From Paenibacillus selenitireducens (GTDB lineage: Bacteria > Bacillota > Bacilli > Paenibacillales > Paenibacillaceae), in NCBI RefSeq assembly GCF_002021565.1, contig NZ_MSZX01000025.1, positions 27 through 60,393 of the forward strand: 60,367 nucleotides of DNA. Direction: 5' to 3'. The notes under the pieces were generated by a model, which had not been told where the DNA came from, did no database searches, and worked only from the letters and a program-made list of their open reading frames with translations. Each line of letters opens with the position of its first letter. Position 1 is the stretch's first letter. The position numbers and the translations under genes are program-made. Positions 32,449 to 41,386 of the stretch are shown here, piece after piece.

Positions 32449-35411
32449 ATGCAAGCTCAGAACAAAAAACGCTGACGATTCACGTTAAAATAAACGATGG
32501 CGGAGATGCGCTAATCCATGGATACTCGAACAAATACGATGCTATATCGGGCGGTTTACTGAAAGATCGGCTATTCGCCTATCATGAATCGTCCTTCTAC
32601 GGAACGACCCTAACGACGCGAGTGATCCAAGATCTAGAGTTCGTGGTACTACCTGCCGAATATGTGCTGTCCTTCTTCGCGAAGCTGCGGGTGCTGCAGC
32701 ACGTATCATGGAACTGGGAGGACGACGCGCCCGCACTCATCAAGCTGGCCCCCACGCTATCCGCGATGATCGATGCAGGGCAGTATGCACCTAGTCTGGC
32801 CGCGTATCAAACAGGAAGGCTGCAGTGGGACTGGGAGAACGACGAATTGGAGGAAGCCAGCCGCATGGCATTGGAAACCATGGTGGGACCGGATTCTACG
32901 TTGCTCAGAGGGATGAAGGCGGCCTTCTCGCAAACCGTATTCGAGCGGCATTACAGTTACGAAGCTAAACTGGCCGATTTGCGGAGAGAATATCCCTCGT
33001 TATTCACCGAGCCTGCCGCGCACGAAGCGGCAATCCATGAAGACGAGTGGCTCATCCACATCGGCTGGAAGCCGGATACAGCGCCGTTCCGGCCTGTCCT
33101 GCAATTGATTGAGCCGGGTGAAGACGAGCCCGAGTGGCGCCTTCAGCTGATGCTGCAGGACAAGCAAGACCCGTCGCTCCTCATTCCGATTCAGCTCGCG
33201 GAAGACGGCCAAGCACACGGTGATTGGCCCGAAGCGTGGACGCAAAGTGTTCGCGAGCGGTCCGGCGCTTGGCTCGAACGTTTAAGCGCCGTGCTGACGG
33301 AAGATCAGATAGCCGGACAGCCGGATCAGATCGTAGGCAGCACGTTATCCGATGAAGCCGCTTGGCAATTCCTCACATCGGATAGCCTTCGTCTGCTCGA
33401 AGCGGGATGGCAAGTGCTGCTGCCAGCTTGGTGGGAGGAAGCTCGCCGCAAAAAACCGCGGGTGCGTGCCCAAATCAAATCGTCTACGAACGCAAGCCCG
33501 TCGCTATTCGGCCTAAAGACGCTGGTCGACTTCGATTGGCGGGTCGCAATCGGCGACATGGATCTTAGCGAACAGGATTTCGCGGAACTTGCCGCGCGAG
33601 GGGAGCGGCTGATCAACTTCCGCGGACAATGGATCGTACTGGATACGGCACTACTGGCTCAAATCCGGCAAGCGATGCGCAGCGCCGACCAACGGCAAGG
33701 GATGTCGCTTCAGACCCTTCTGCAGTTCCACTTATTGCAGGATAACGAGCCATCCCAGCCGTTCGTGAGCGCGGAGGACGCGGCGAATCCGGAGGAGCAA
33801 ATCAGGCTTGAAGTGGAGCTTAATGAGCAATTGCAGGAGTTGATCGGACAATTAAATCAGCCTGCCCATTGCCCGATGCCGGTCATTCCCACACAGTTGC
33901 AGGCAGATTTGCGAGCCTATCAGCAAGAAGGCTTTGCTTGGCTTGCTTTCTTGCGGCGGTTCGGCCTCGGGGCCTGTCTTGCCGACGATATGGGACTTGG
34001 CAAAACCGTGCAATTCATCGCTTATTTGCTGCATGTGCAAGAATTGGCAGCTTCAACTGCGCAGGAAGATCGCTTCCCTTCCCTGCTCATCTGTCCAACG
34101 TCTGTTCTCGGCAATTGGCAGAAGGAGCTGCAGCGATTCGCCCCTTCGCTACACGTGATGGTTCACTATGGCGCTCAGCGGCTAAGCGATTCGCGGTTTA
34201 CAGACGAAGCGAGACAGGCCGACATCGTACTTACCACCTACGCGACGGCTACATTAGACGTCGAGGTGCTTGAGCCGTATACATGGTCATCCGTCTGTCT
34301 AGACGAAGCTCAGAATATTAAGAACGCCCAGACGAAGCAGTCGCAAGCGGTGCGCCGGTTCACGGCCCATCACCGGATTGTACTCACGGGTACGCCGATC
34401 GAGAACAATCTCTCCGAGCTGTGGTCCCTGTACGATTTTATGAACCCAGGCTATTTCGGAACCTTGCGCAGCTTCCAGCAGCAATTCAATACGGCTGTGG
34501 AGAAAGAGCGGGATATGGAGCAAATCGCAGCGCTGCAGAAGCTGGTCAAGCCGTTCATGCTGCGGCGCAAGAAGAAAGATCCTGCCATCCAGCTTGATTT
34601 ACCGGACAAAAACGAGATGAAAACCTACGTCCATCTTACAGCGGAACAAGGCGCGTTGTACGATCAGACTGTCAATCATCTGATGGAGAGCATGAAAGAA
34701 TTGGAAGGCATCGAACGGAAGGGTGCGATCCTCGCCGCGCTCACACGGCTCAAGCAGCTGTGCGATCATCCCGCACTGCTCACGAAGGAAGACTTGACGA
34801 AGGCGAATAGCGCCGCAGAGAACGATAAGGCAATGGATACGGAGACGATCATTGCGCGCTCTTCGAAGATGGAGCGCTTGGTCGATATGGTGAAAGAGTT
34901 GCGGGAAGCAGGTGATCGTTGTCTTATTTTCACGCAGTACATCGGGATGGGGCGGCTGCTTCAGCGTGTCCTTGCGGAGATTCTGCAAGAGCCTGTACTC
35001 TATCTGCATGGCGGAACGCCCAAATCCGCGCGCGACCGTATGATTGAACAGTTCCAATCCGACGCCCTACCCGCATCGCATCAGCCTCATGTCTTCATTC
35101 TCTCGCTCAAAGCCGGCGGCGTCGGATTGAATCTGACGGCAGCAAACCACGTATTCCACTTCGACCGTTGGTGGAATCCCGCCGTGGAGAATCAGGCTAC
35201 TGACCGTGCCTACCGGATGGGGCAGACGCGCGACGTAGAGGTACACAAATTCATTGCGATCGGCAGTTTGGAAGAACGGATTGATGAGATGTTGGATAAT
35301 AAGCAACAGTTAAGCGACCAAGTGATCACCAGTTCGGACAGCTGGATCACCGAGCTCTCTACGGAGACGCTCAAAGACCTGATCACACTGCGTCGGGATT
35401 TTACAGGGTAA
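32445..35411 (+). CDS. SNF2 family DNA helicase/translocase
   Basis: 988 residues. The N-terminal 480 residues include an SNF2-associated bacterial domain. Motor motifs: Walker A DDMGLGKT at about 514-521, motif Ia LLICPTSVLGNWQKEL, DEAQ box at about 620, LTGTPIENNLSELWSLYDF, then helicase C with RCLIFTQYIGMG, LSLKAGGVGLNLTAA and the arginine finger region NQATDRAYRMGQTRDV. Uses ATP to translocate on duplex DNA. Translationally coupled to the SWIM gene; role probably in transcription or repair (family inference). Confidence 0.94.
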   Translation: MNASSEQKTLTIHVKINDGGDALIHGYSNKYDAISGGLLKDRLFAYHESSFYGTTLTTRVIQDLEFVVLPAEYVLSFFAKLRVLQHVSWNWEDDAPALIKLAPTLSAMIDAGQYAPSLAAYQTGRLQWDWENDELEEASRMALETMVGPDSTLLRGMKAAFSQTVFERHYSYEAKLADLRREYPSLFTEPAAHEAAIHEDEWLIHIGWKPDTAPFRPVLQLIEPGEDEPEWRLQLMLQDKQDPSLLIPIQLAEDGQAHGDWPEAWTQSVRERSGAWLERLSAVLTEDQIAGQPDQIVGSTLSDEAAWQFLTSDSLRLLEAGWQVLLPAWWEEARRKKPRVRAQIKSSTNASPSLFGLKTLVDFDWRVAIGDMDLSEQDFAELAARGERLINFRGQWIVLDTALLAQIRQAMRSADQRQGMSLQTLLQFHLLQDNEPSQPFVSAEDAANPEEQIRLEVELNEQLQELIGQLNQPAHCPMPVIPTQLQADLRAYQQEGFAWLAFLRRFGLGACLADDMGLGKTVQFIAYLLHVQELAASTAQEDRFPSLLICPTSVLGNWQKELQRFAPSLHVMVHYGAQRLSDSRFTDEARQADIVLTTYATATLDVEVLEPYTWSSVCLDEAQNIKNAQTKQSQAVRRFTAHHRIVLTGTPIENNLSELWSLYDFMNPGYFGTLRSFQQQFNTAVEKERDMEQIAALQKLVKPFMLRRKKKDPAIQLDLPDKNEMKTYVHLTAEQGALYDQTVNHLMESMKELEGIERKGAILAALTRLKQLCDHPALLTKEDLTKANSAAENDKAMDTETIIARSSKMERLVDMVKELREAGDRCLIFTQYIGMGRLLQRVLAEILQEPVLYLHGGTPKSARDRMIEQFQSDALPASHQPHVFILSLKAGGVGLNLTAANHVFHFDRWWNPAVENQATDRAYRMGQTRDVEVHKFIAIGSLEERIDEMLDNKQQLSDQVITSSDSWITELSTETLKDLITLRRDFTG

Positions 35412-35421
35412 GAATGGATCA

Positions 35422-35452
35422 ATGATGCCGCCTCGATGTAGGCGGCATCTGA
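35422..35452 (+). terminator. Hairpin after the SNF2 gene
   Basis: GATGCCGCCT (35424-35433) pairs perfectly with AGGCGGCATC (35440-35449), 12 bases after the stop. The following TGATTATA is only weakly T-rich. Confidence 0.7.
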
Positions 35453-35510
35453 TTATATGACAACAATATATACGGCTGCCGTGACTTTGTCTTTACAGCT
35501 TACAAATAAA

Positions 35511-36995
35511 TTAAATCAATTGAATTTTACGGGCACTAACCTGGTTTCCATTTACGTCACGATGTGTGAAACTGATCTCCCCACTAGGATCTATTTCAAA
35601 AACAACTTGTTCATCAATGTTCCTGGCAATCCATGTGGTTAAATTCAAATATTTTGATACCGGGATAATCTCGTATTTGAACCAGGCACCGTGGCATTGC
35701 TTTGGCATAAACAAATACAGCTTGCCCTGCTCGTAGGTCACGACGATGGTTCGATCCTTTGAGATTCCATATTGTTGAAATATCTTATGAAATCGTCCGA
35801 TTACAATATCCGAAATCTTCATATCAGTTAATAAATCCAATGCTTCGTTCATATAAGCTAAGGATTGTTCGTTAAAAACCTCAGTTCTGCGGTCTCCGCA
35901 TTCATAAATCCCCGCATACTGCTTCATCTCATTAGGATTGATCTGTATCGGATGTACATCTTCAGGAACACACACATCTTCACCCAATGCAATTTGGGCC
36001 AAGTGTTGGCTTATGATTTCCACAGGCGTCAGATTGATATTGCTCAACACGACAATAACCATATCTTCATCGACATATCGGTTAAAATCTGCCCAAAATC
36101 CATTCATACTCCCACTATGACCGATTCGTTTTCTTGCCCTATTATTAATAGTTTGTTCACTGACAATCCAACCGTAACTTCCGCAGGGCGGAGTATAATG
36201 TTCGAACAACTTCTTCAGTGAATGCTTACGAACCAACACATCCGTGTAAAGTGCTCGATCCCACAAAAATAGATCCTCTACCGTTGAATACATTGCACCC
36301 GCGCCAAGATGAATGGACATGTCAACATATTCAGCTTGGATGATCTCTTTGCACACCGAATAACCGGATGCAAAGTGTTTGAGAACGCTTCTGCCATCTT
36401 CTACACCTGTGTTCATCATGTTCAATGGCTGACAGATTTTTTCGGATATATAATCAGCATAAGTGAGACCCGATACCCTTTCAATAATTGAACCTAATAA
36501 AATATAGTTCGAACTACAGTAATTTTGGTGTTCACCTGGTGTATACAGTAAAGGTTTATCCCTGAATGAAGAAATCGTTTCATCGATCGTAGAGTACAAT
36601 CTCATCGTTTTTTCCCAATACCCCTCAATACCCGGATAGTCGGTTATTCCGGATGCATTGCTCAATAAATGATGGATGGATATGAGATTGCCGTTAGGGT
36701 AGTCCGGAAGATACCGATCAATGAAGTCATCAACACTTAGCTTCCCCTGCTCCTGTAACTGTAAGATTGCCATGACCGTAAACGCTTTAGTGATTGCTCC
36801 AAGTCGAAATTTTGTTTTCGTGGTGTTTGGCATATCATGCACGAAATCAGCCATCCCATAACCTTGACTCAACAGAATTTGACCATTTCTGGCTGCTAGT
36901 ACTGCACCATTAAAATATCCACGACTATGTAAAGCATCCATAAAGCATTTTAATTTCGTACTTAATTCCATATGTGAAAGCTCATTTGTATTCAT
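35511..36995 (-). CDS. Class C beta-lactamase-fold protein lacking the catalytic Ser
   Basis: 494 residues of the PF00144 serine-hydrolase/penicillin-binding fold. The scaffold is intact (RGYFNGAVLAARNGQILLSQGYGMAD, FRLGAITKAFTVMAILQLQ, LLSNASGITDY, IGHSGSMNGFWADF). However, the SxxK nucleophile is Ala67 in GAITK where the family has GSxTK, and the YxN motif reads Tyr159-Cys-Ser161 instead of Tyr-Ser-Asn. The HSG motif is kept. No signal peptide is seen. The codon for Ala67 is GCA, one base from TCA. Likely a pseudo-enzyme or binding protein. AGGAGG site precedes the ATG. Confidence 0.85.
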   Translation of the reverse strand: MNTNELSHMELSTKLKCFMDALHSRGYFNGAVLAARNGQILLSQGYGMADFVHDMPNTTKTKFRLGAITKAFTVMAILQLQEQGKLSVDDFIDRYLPDYPNGNLISIHHLLSNASGITDYPGIEGYWEKTMRLYSTIDETISSFRDKPLLYTPGEHQNYCSSNYILLGSIIERVSGLTYADYISEKICQPLNMMNTGVEDGRSVLKHFASGYSVCKEIIQAEYVDMSIHLGAGAMYSTVEDLFLWDRALYTDVLVRKHSLKKLFEHYTPPCGSYGWIVSEQTINNRARKRIGHSGSMNGFWADFNRYVDEDMVIVVLSNINLTPVEIISQHLAQIALGEDVCVPEDVHPIQINPNEMKQYAGIYECGDRRTEVFNEQSLAYMNEALDLLTDMKISDIVIGRFHKIFQQYGISKDRTIVVTYEQGKLYLFMPKQCHGAWFKYEIIPVSKYLNLTTWIARNIDEQVVFEIDPSGEISFTHRDVNGNQVSARKIQLI

Positions 36996-37029
36996 TTTTT
37001 AACTTCCTCCTAATTTTTTTGTTTTAGAA

Positions 37030-37138
37030 GGAAACGCAAGTGTTCGTTTTACATCGGAGATAAGATATGGGAAAAACAAAAAAGCGGAATACCCTATGGG
37101 TTCCGCTTCGGCTCAAAAGGAAGATAACCTTGCGTTCC
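37030..37138. repeat. Inverted-repeat-bounded intergenic segment enclosing a terminator
   Basis: GAAACGCAAG (37031-37040) and CTTGCGTTCC (37129-37138) form a 10-bp inverted pair with one G-U type mismatch. Inside it AAGCGGAA/TTCCGCTT with ACCC/GGGT (37082-37108) makes a strong hairpin followed on the minus strand by TTTTTTGTTTTT. That inner hairpin is the likely terminator of the TlpA operon; the outer pair is unexplained. The stretch 36996-37307 has no gene. Confidence 0.65.
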
Positions 37139-37307
37139 CGTAATGATCTAAATAGGCAGACGAATCCCTTGGACTAAAATAGGATTTTTTCTGCACTACT
37201 CATTAAAATCGACCATTACAGGTTAGCTGGCATAAAAAATTGCTCCTTCCAAATATCTCCTAACCCCAAAATACACCCCTGTTTTTGGAAAGTCAATAAT
37301 AAGTTTA

Positions 37308-37889
37308 CTAGTTCGCTATACTGCGGATCGAACGCTTCGCACGCTCCAGCCATAATCTTAAAGACTTATCATCAGCTACTTCTCCCAAAACAACTTTGCT
37401 GAAGTTTCCAGTTTCATCAATGATAAAAGTAGCCGGAAGTCCGGTAATTCCGTACTGCTTGGATATCTTTCCGGTAATATCAATAATCACAGGAAACGTA
37501 AATTGATGTTCCTTCATAAATGCATGAATAGTCCCTTTTGTTTCTCCTACATTGACGAACAAAGTTTCTATTTCCGAATCCTGTGATTGAAGAACCTGAT
37601 GAATAAGCGGCATCTCTCTTACACAAGGTTTACAATAAGAAGCCCAGAAATTAATCAATACGATTTTTCCGCGGTATGCAGAGAGACTAACTTGTAATCC
37701 TGATACCGTTGTTGCAGAAAAGTCAGGCGCTTCTGATCCAACCTTCATCTTATTCGGCTTAGAGAGTTTGCCTTCCTCTTGTGCGAATACGATAGTACAA
37801 AGTATGGCAATTACAGCTGCTATACTGATCAATATTGTAGCAATACGGCGGAATTGAATATCCCCTCTCTTCACATGATTCCCCTTCAT
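37308..37889 (-). CDS. TlpA/ResA-like membrane-anchored thiol-disulfide oxidoreductase
   Basis: 193 residues. N-terminal signal anchor (about 15-36), then a thioredoxin fold with APDFSATTVSGLQVSL and the active site CKPC (Cys86, Cys89) in NFWASYCKPCVREMP; the cis-Pro segment is GLPATFIID. Acts outside the membrane, where it probably keeps cysteines reduced for copper insertion. The ATG overlaps the ATPase stop by 4 bases; a GTG at codon 6 has a better AAGGGG site and may be the real start. Last gene of the nos-type operon. Confidence 0.87.
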   Translation of the reverse strand: MKGNHVKRGDIQFRRIATILISIAAVIAILCTIVFAQEEGKLSKPNKMKVGSEAPDFSATTVSGLQVSLSAYRGKIVLINFWASYCKPCVREMPLIHQVLQSQDSEIETLFVNVGETKGTIHAFMKEHQFTFPVIIDITGKISKQYGITGLPATFIIDETGNFSKVVLGEVADDKSLRLWLERAKRSIRSIAN

Positions 37890-38599
37890 TTCAGACCAAG
37901 ACTAGAATGAAACGCTGCGTGAATGGAGCCGAATCTGTCACGAAAATGCTCCATGGAACCTTCCCCAACATTTCGGCCTTTATTTAAGAACACGATTTGA
38001 TCAGCCACTTCATCCGCTATTTCGAGTTGATGCGTGGAGAAGACGACGGTATGCCCCTCCCGCTTGAGATTCAATAAGAGTTGAACAAATGATTTCATCC
38101 AAAAGGGATCTAATCCATTCGTTGGTTCGTCCATAATAAGCAGCGGTGGTTTGCCTAATAACGCTTGAGCAAATAAAATACGCTGACGCATGCCTTTGGA
38201 AAAGGTATGGACTAGACTTTTTCGCTTCTCCTCTAATCCGACAAGTTCAAGAACTTCATGTACTCGTTGCTTGGGAACTTTTCGCAGTGCCGCCCAAAAA
38301 GATAACGCCTCTTCTGCTGTCAATCCTTGCGTAAATTGATAGTCATCCGGCATATAGCCAATCTGTTGTGAAAAAAGCTTCCTGTCCGTATTCCATCGTA
38401 AGTTATTAACAAGAATTTCTCCGGAAGTAGGCTGCATAATTCCAGAAATCATTCGCAGAACAGTACTTTTACCTGCCCCATTGCCACCGCAAAGTGCCAG
38501 AACATTCCCAGAAGAAATGTTGAAACTAATATCTTGGACTATCGTCTGTTTTTTTATGGTTTTCGTTAACCCAACGACCTTAACAACGATATCATCCAT
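37886..38599 (-). CDS. nosF: ABC transporter ATPase, NosF-like
   Basis: 237 residues from ATG 38599, chosen because GGGGACG lies upstream and the reading to 38767 runs through the permease gene. Walker A GGNGAGKST, signature FSKGMRQRI, Walker B LLIMDEPTNGLDP and switch STHQLE. Coupled to the NosY-like permease by an 8-base overlap. In NosDFY systems this ATPase drives copper-site maturation of nitrous oxide reductase. Confidence 0.85.
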   Translation of the reverse strand: MDDIVVKVVGLTKTIKKQTIVQDISFNISSGNVLALCGGNGAGKSTVLRMISGIMQPTSGEILVNNLRWNTDRKLFSQQIGYMPDDYQFTQGLTAEEALSFWAALRKVPKQRVHEVLELVGLEEKRKSLVHTFSKGMRQRILFAQALLGKPPLLIMDEPTNGLDPFWMKSFVQLLLNLKREGHTVVFSTHQLEIADEVADQIVFLNKGRNVGEGSMEHFRDRFGSIHAAFHSSLGLK

Positions 38600-39419
38600 G
38601 GGAACGTCCCCTTTCCCAAATCCGATATACAACAATAATAGAGAAGCCAATCCAGAGCACGCAAACCGCAGTAAATAGCCAGCTCCCGCTTGATCGTTGT
38701 ATCCACTGCACCCATTGATAATATTCTGGTCCCAAGATCGAGCCTCCGCCAAGCTTAATGACGACAAACAATCGTACTAGTTCAGCAGGATTTATGAAGG
38801 TTAGCGCCACCAATACTGGCTTTATCCATACATATGGCATCAGACCTAACGCTGAAATAAGGATTGTTGGCCAGCCAATGACGGCAAAAAACCAGATGGA
38901 TACAGAAACGGTTAACGCTTGCCAACGGTTTTTAGACAAAGAACCTACTAGCAATGCCAACGTTAAAAACAATAAGACTAACCCGCATGAAAATACGATG
39001 AAGAGAAAGTATGTCGTTGCATCAAAACTCGTGCCTATTAATCCGCTGATAAACCCCATAAGACCATATCCGAAGGCGACAATCGTCAACAAAACAATCG
39101 ATAAACCTATGTATTTTCCAACAATAAAAGACAATGTTCCTATGGGATAGGTAGATAGCAATTGCCAGCTCCCCTCCTCCTTCTCGGCTGTTAAGGAAAA
39201 GGAACCTAGGAACAAGGTCATCAGCGGAAGTAGATATAAAATGAGATTTAACATGGATCCTGTAACTCCAGAGTACCCCTGAACTATATGCTGTGAATTT
39301 ATGACCAGTAAACTCAAACTAAATGCACAGAAAAGTAAGAGAAAAGAGTACGCCCAGGGATTACGAAATCCCATTTTTATTTCCCTTCTTGCCACTTGTA
39401 TCATATCAGCCATGATCAC
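38592..39419 (-). CDS. nosY: ABC transporter permease, NosY-like
   Basis: 275 residues with six predicted membrane helices (ABC-2 permease of the NosY group). MIQVARREIKMGFRNPWAYSFLL and SLTAEKEEGSWQLLSTYPI are typical of the family, and TFINPAELVRLFVVIKLGG before the last helices is a NosY-like block. Works with the NosF-like ATPase. Lies between nosL and nosF on the same strand. Confidence 0.85.
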   Translation of the reverse strand: MIMADMIQVARREIKMGFRNPWAYSFLLLFCAFSLSLLVINSQHIVQGYSGVTGSMLNLILYLLPLMTLFLGSFSLTAEKEEGSWQLLSTYPIGTLSFIVGKYIGLSIVLLTIVAFGYGLMGFISGLIGTSFDATTYFLFIVFSCGLVLLFLTLALLVGSLSKNRWQALTVSVSIWFFAVIGWPTILISALGLMPYVWIKPVLVALTFINPAELVRLFVVIKLGGGSILGPEYYQWVQWIQRSSGSWLFTAVCVLWIGFSIIVVYRIWERGRSHG

Positions 39420-39440
39420 ATCTCCAACTTCATTCTGTAC

Positions 39441-39992
39441 TTACTTGTGGCTTGAATCCTCGGTCATGTTGCTTTCATTGCCCATATCTTCCATACCTTC
39501 ATGCATATGCCCATCTTCACCCATCATTTGCATCATATCCGTATTTTGCTTCCAATCATGAGTTGCAAGCTCTTGCGCGTTCATAATTTTACCTACCCCT
39601 TGTTCTGCTACGAAAGTTTCAGCAGATGTTTTATCTTTGAAATTAAGGATGCCATAGGCCATTGGTGTGCGGATTGAAGCATCGTACACATACGTAGCTT
39701 TATCATATTCGATCCACTCTTTGTCATTGTAGTCGCGAACATAATCCATACCGATGTTTTCTGTTCCATTTTGCTTCTTCCATTTATTCATACAACCAAT
39801 GTCATCAAATTTATAATTTTTTCCATCTTTCGTTGTCAGCTGCGTTGCAAAAGCGTCATCTTTTACCTGCATATTACAAATTGCACAAATATCTACGTCT
39901 TCATGAATGGGAAGTGCCTCATATTTGTTCCCACAGCCAGCTAACATGATCAACCCTAGCAATACCACACATACTAAATTTAATTTTTTCAT
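39441..39992 (-). CDS. nosL: NosL-like copper-binding lipoprotein
   Basis: 183 residues. Lipobox LAGC at Cys20. The copper site CAICNMQV (Cys36, Cys39, Met41) matches NosL, followed by FATQLTTKDGKNYKFDDIGCM. The C-terminus is Met- and His-rich (QNTDMMQMMGEDGHMHEGM), an extra metal-binding tail. The true start is ATG 39992, overlapping nosD by 4 bases. Delivers Cu(I) for N2O reductase assembly in known systems. Confidence 0.9.
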   Translation of the reverse strand: MKKLNLVCVVLLGLIMLAGCGNKYEALPIHEDVDICAICNMQVKDDAFATQLTTKDGKNYKFDDIGCMNKWKKQNGTENIGMDYVRDYNDKEWIEYDKATYVYDASIRTPMAYGILNFKDKTSAETFVAEQGVGKIMNAQELATHDWKQNTDMMQMMGEDGHMHEGMEDMGNESNMTEDSSHK

Positions 39993-41341
39993 CTTCTTAA
40001 TACCCCCAAATAAATGATTATAGAAATCGCACAACATAGAAGAAACAAACCGATAATCAGAACATCGTCAGACCCTTTTTTAGACTCTACCGAAGAAATA
40101 TGGTATATGTCAGACTTCATAAGAGGAGACGGATCCTTAGACCAGTGATCACGCCCATTCGTAAACATATCACTCAAAAATGTCATACCAGGTGATTGAA
40201 AAAAAAGCTGGTATGCTGGCGTTTGACTGACTAATCGCTGATAGAACGGATTAATCGCATAGGGTATATCGCTTGTCCCATCATCATTCAGATCTAATCC
40301 TTGAAAAGAATCCCAATAGTTTCCCGTCATCTCGTTCTTCTCACTGTCTGTTGCCTCGGCTTCAATGACGTTAGCTATAAATTCGTTACTACGAAATTGA
40401 TTATGATTCGAATTTAGCAATTGGATACCTATGAAGTTTCTAAGCACTGCGTTATTACTTAATAGATTTTTTGATGACTGTTCCATATAGATACCCACAC
40501 GGTTGCCTTCCACAACATTTTGGGTAATGGAAGAAGACTGCACATCATACAACAATATCCCTTGGGAATGAACATTTTGACTTTGTTTGCGAAAAGAATT
40601 ACCAGATACGACGACATTCTTCACACCCATGACCATAGCCCCAGTAATATTATATTCACCTTCATTATCGATAACGGAAGAACCATCAATATACATACAA
40701 TGAATACCGTAACGTGTATGCGATAGTTTGTTCTTTTGAACCCAAGCATTACGGCTCTTTTCTAGATAAATCGCATCTCTTAACCCTGTGATTTTGTTAT
40801 TCTTGATTTGCGTATCGTGCGAGTTATATAGATCAATTCCATTGCCTTTTTGCTTGGGCATATCAGCCTCAGGCTTGAACCATTTAATGGTGTTATTTTG
40901 AAGAATCCCTCGATCTGCATCACGAACCATAATCCCATATCCACTTGTTTGAATGGTAAGATTCTCAAGTATCACTTGGTCAGCCTTTACCTGAATTGCT
41001 GGTGAATCATCACCGCTGGCTGTGTGTTTAATCTGAATATCCTGCAGATGGACCCCGTCTGAGAGGATTGAAATCGCTGGCTTTCGCGACTGATTCAACA
41101 GCGTAACTTTACTATTTCCTCGAATAGATAACTTTTTGTCAATAATTGCAGGGCCAGTATATGTACCCGGGGGCAGCTCAACAGAATCTCCTGTATCCAA
41201 CTGATCAATAATGGTCTGAAGAGAAATCGCTTGATCGGTTGATGAACTTGCAAGAACTTTCTCCAGATACAATACATTGCATAGCGTTAGTGGAACAATG
41301 AGCAATAAACTATAGATTATGGTCCTCCGTGCCTTTTTCAT
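39989..41341 (-). CDS. nosD: NosD-like parallel beta-helix protein
   Basis: 450 residues. Signal peptide (about 1-30), then a right-handed beta-helix made of CASH/NosD repeats (recurring N-N-x-I and G-I/V-x-L/M turns, for example GILQNNTIKWF, NSHDTQIKNNKITG, NRVGIYMEQSSKNLLSNN), and a C-terminal membrane anchor (IIGLFLLCCAISIIIYLGVL). The C-terminal anchor fits Gram-positive NosD proteins. Partner of NosF and NosY in copper-cluster maturation of N2O reductase. Confidence 0.9.
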   Translation of the reverse strand: MKKARRTIIYSLLLIVPLTLCNVLYLEKVLASSSTDQAISLQTIIDQLDTGDSVELPPGTYTGPAIIDKKLSIRGNSKVTLLNQSRKPAISILSDGVHLQDIQIKHTASGDDSPAIQVKADQVILENLTIQTSGYGIMVRDADRGILQNNTIKWFKPEADMPKQKGNGIDLYNSHDTQIKNNKITGLRDAIYLEKSRNAWVQKNKLSHTRYGIHCMYIDGSSVIDNEGEYNITGAMVMGVKNVVVSGNSFRKQSQNVHSQGILLYDVQSSSITQNVVEGNRVGIYMEQSSKNLLSNNAVLRNFIGIQLLNSNHNQFRSNEFIANVIEAEATDSEKNEMTGNYWDSFQGLDLNDDGTSDIPYAINPFYQRLVSQTPAYQLFFQSPGMTFLSDMFTNGRDHWSKDPSPLMKSDIYHISSVESKKGSDDVLIIGLFLLCCAISIIIYLGVLRR

Positions 41342-41386
41342 ATCCTTCCCTTGTGATTCACTTCACAACTCACCTCCTTTCTGATC

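Noticed and set aside
36688-36700. GCCGTTAGGGTAG as a repeat arm
   Set aside because: Within the coding sequence of the beta-lactamase-fold protein, no hairpin, and the bases before CCGTTAG do not match the arm consensus.
36996-37140. T-box or riboswitch in the leader of the beta-lactamase-fold gene
   Set aside because: No T-box AGGGTGG motif or known aptamer; the hairpin is better explained as the terminator of the upstream nos-type operon.
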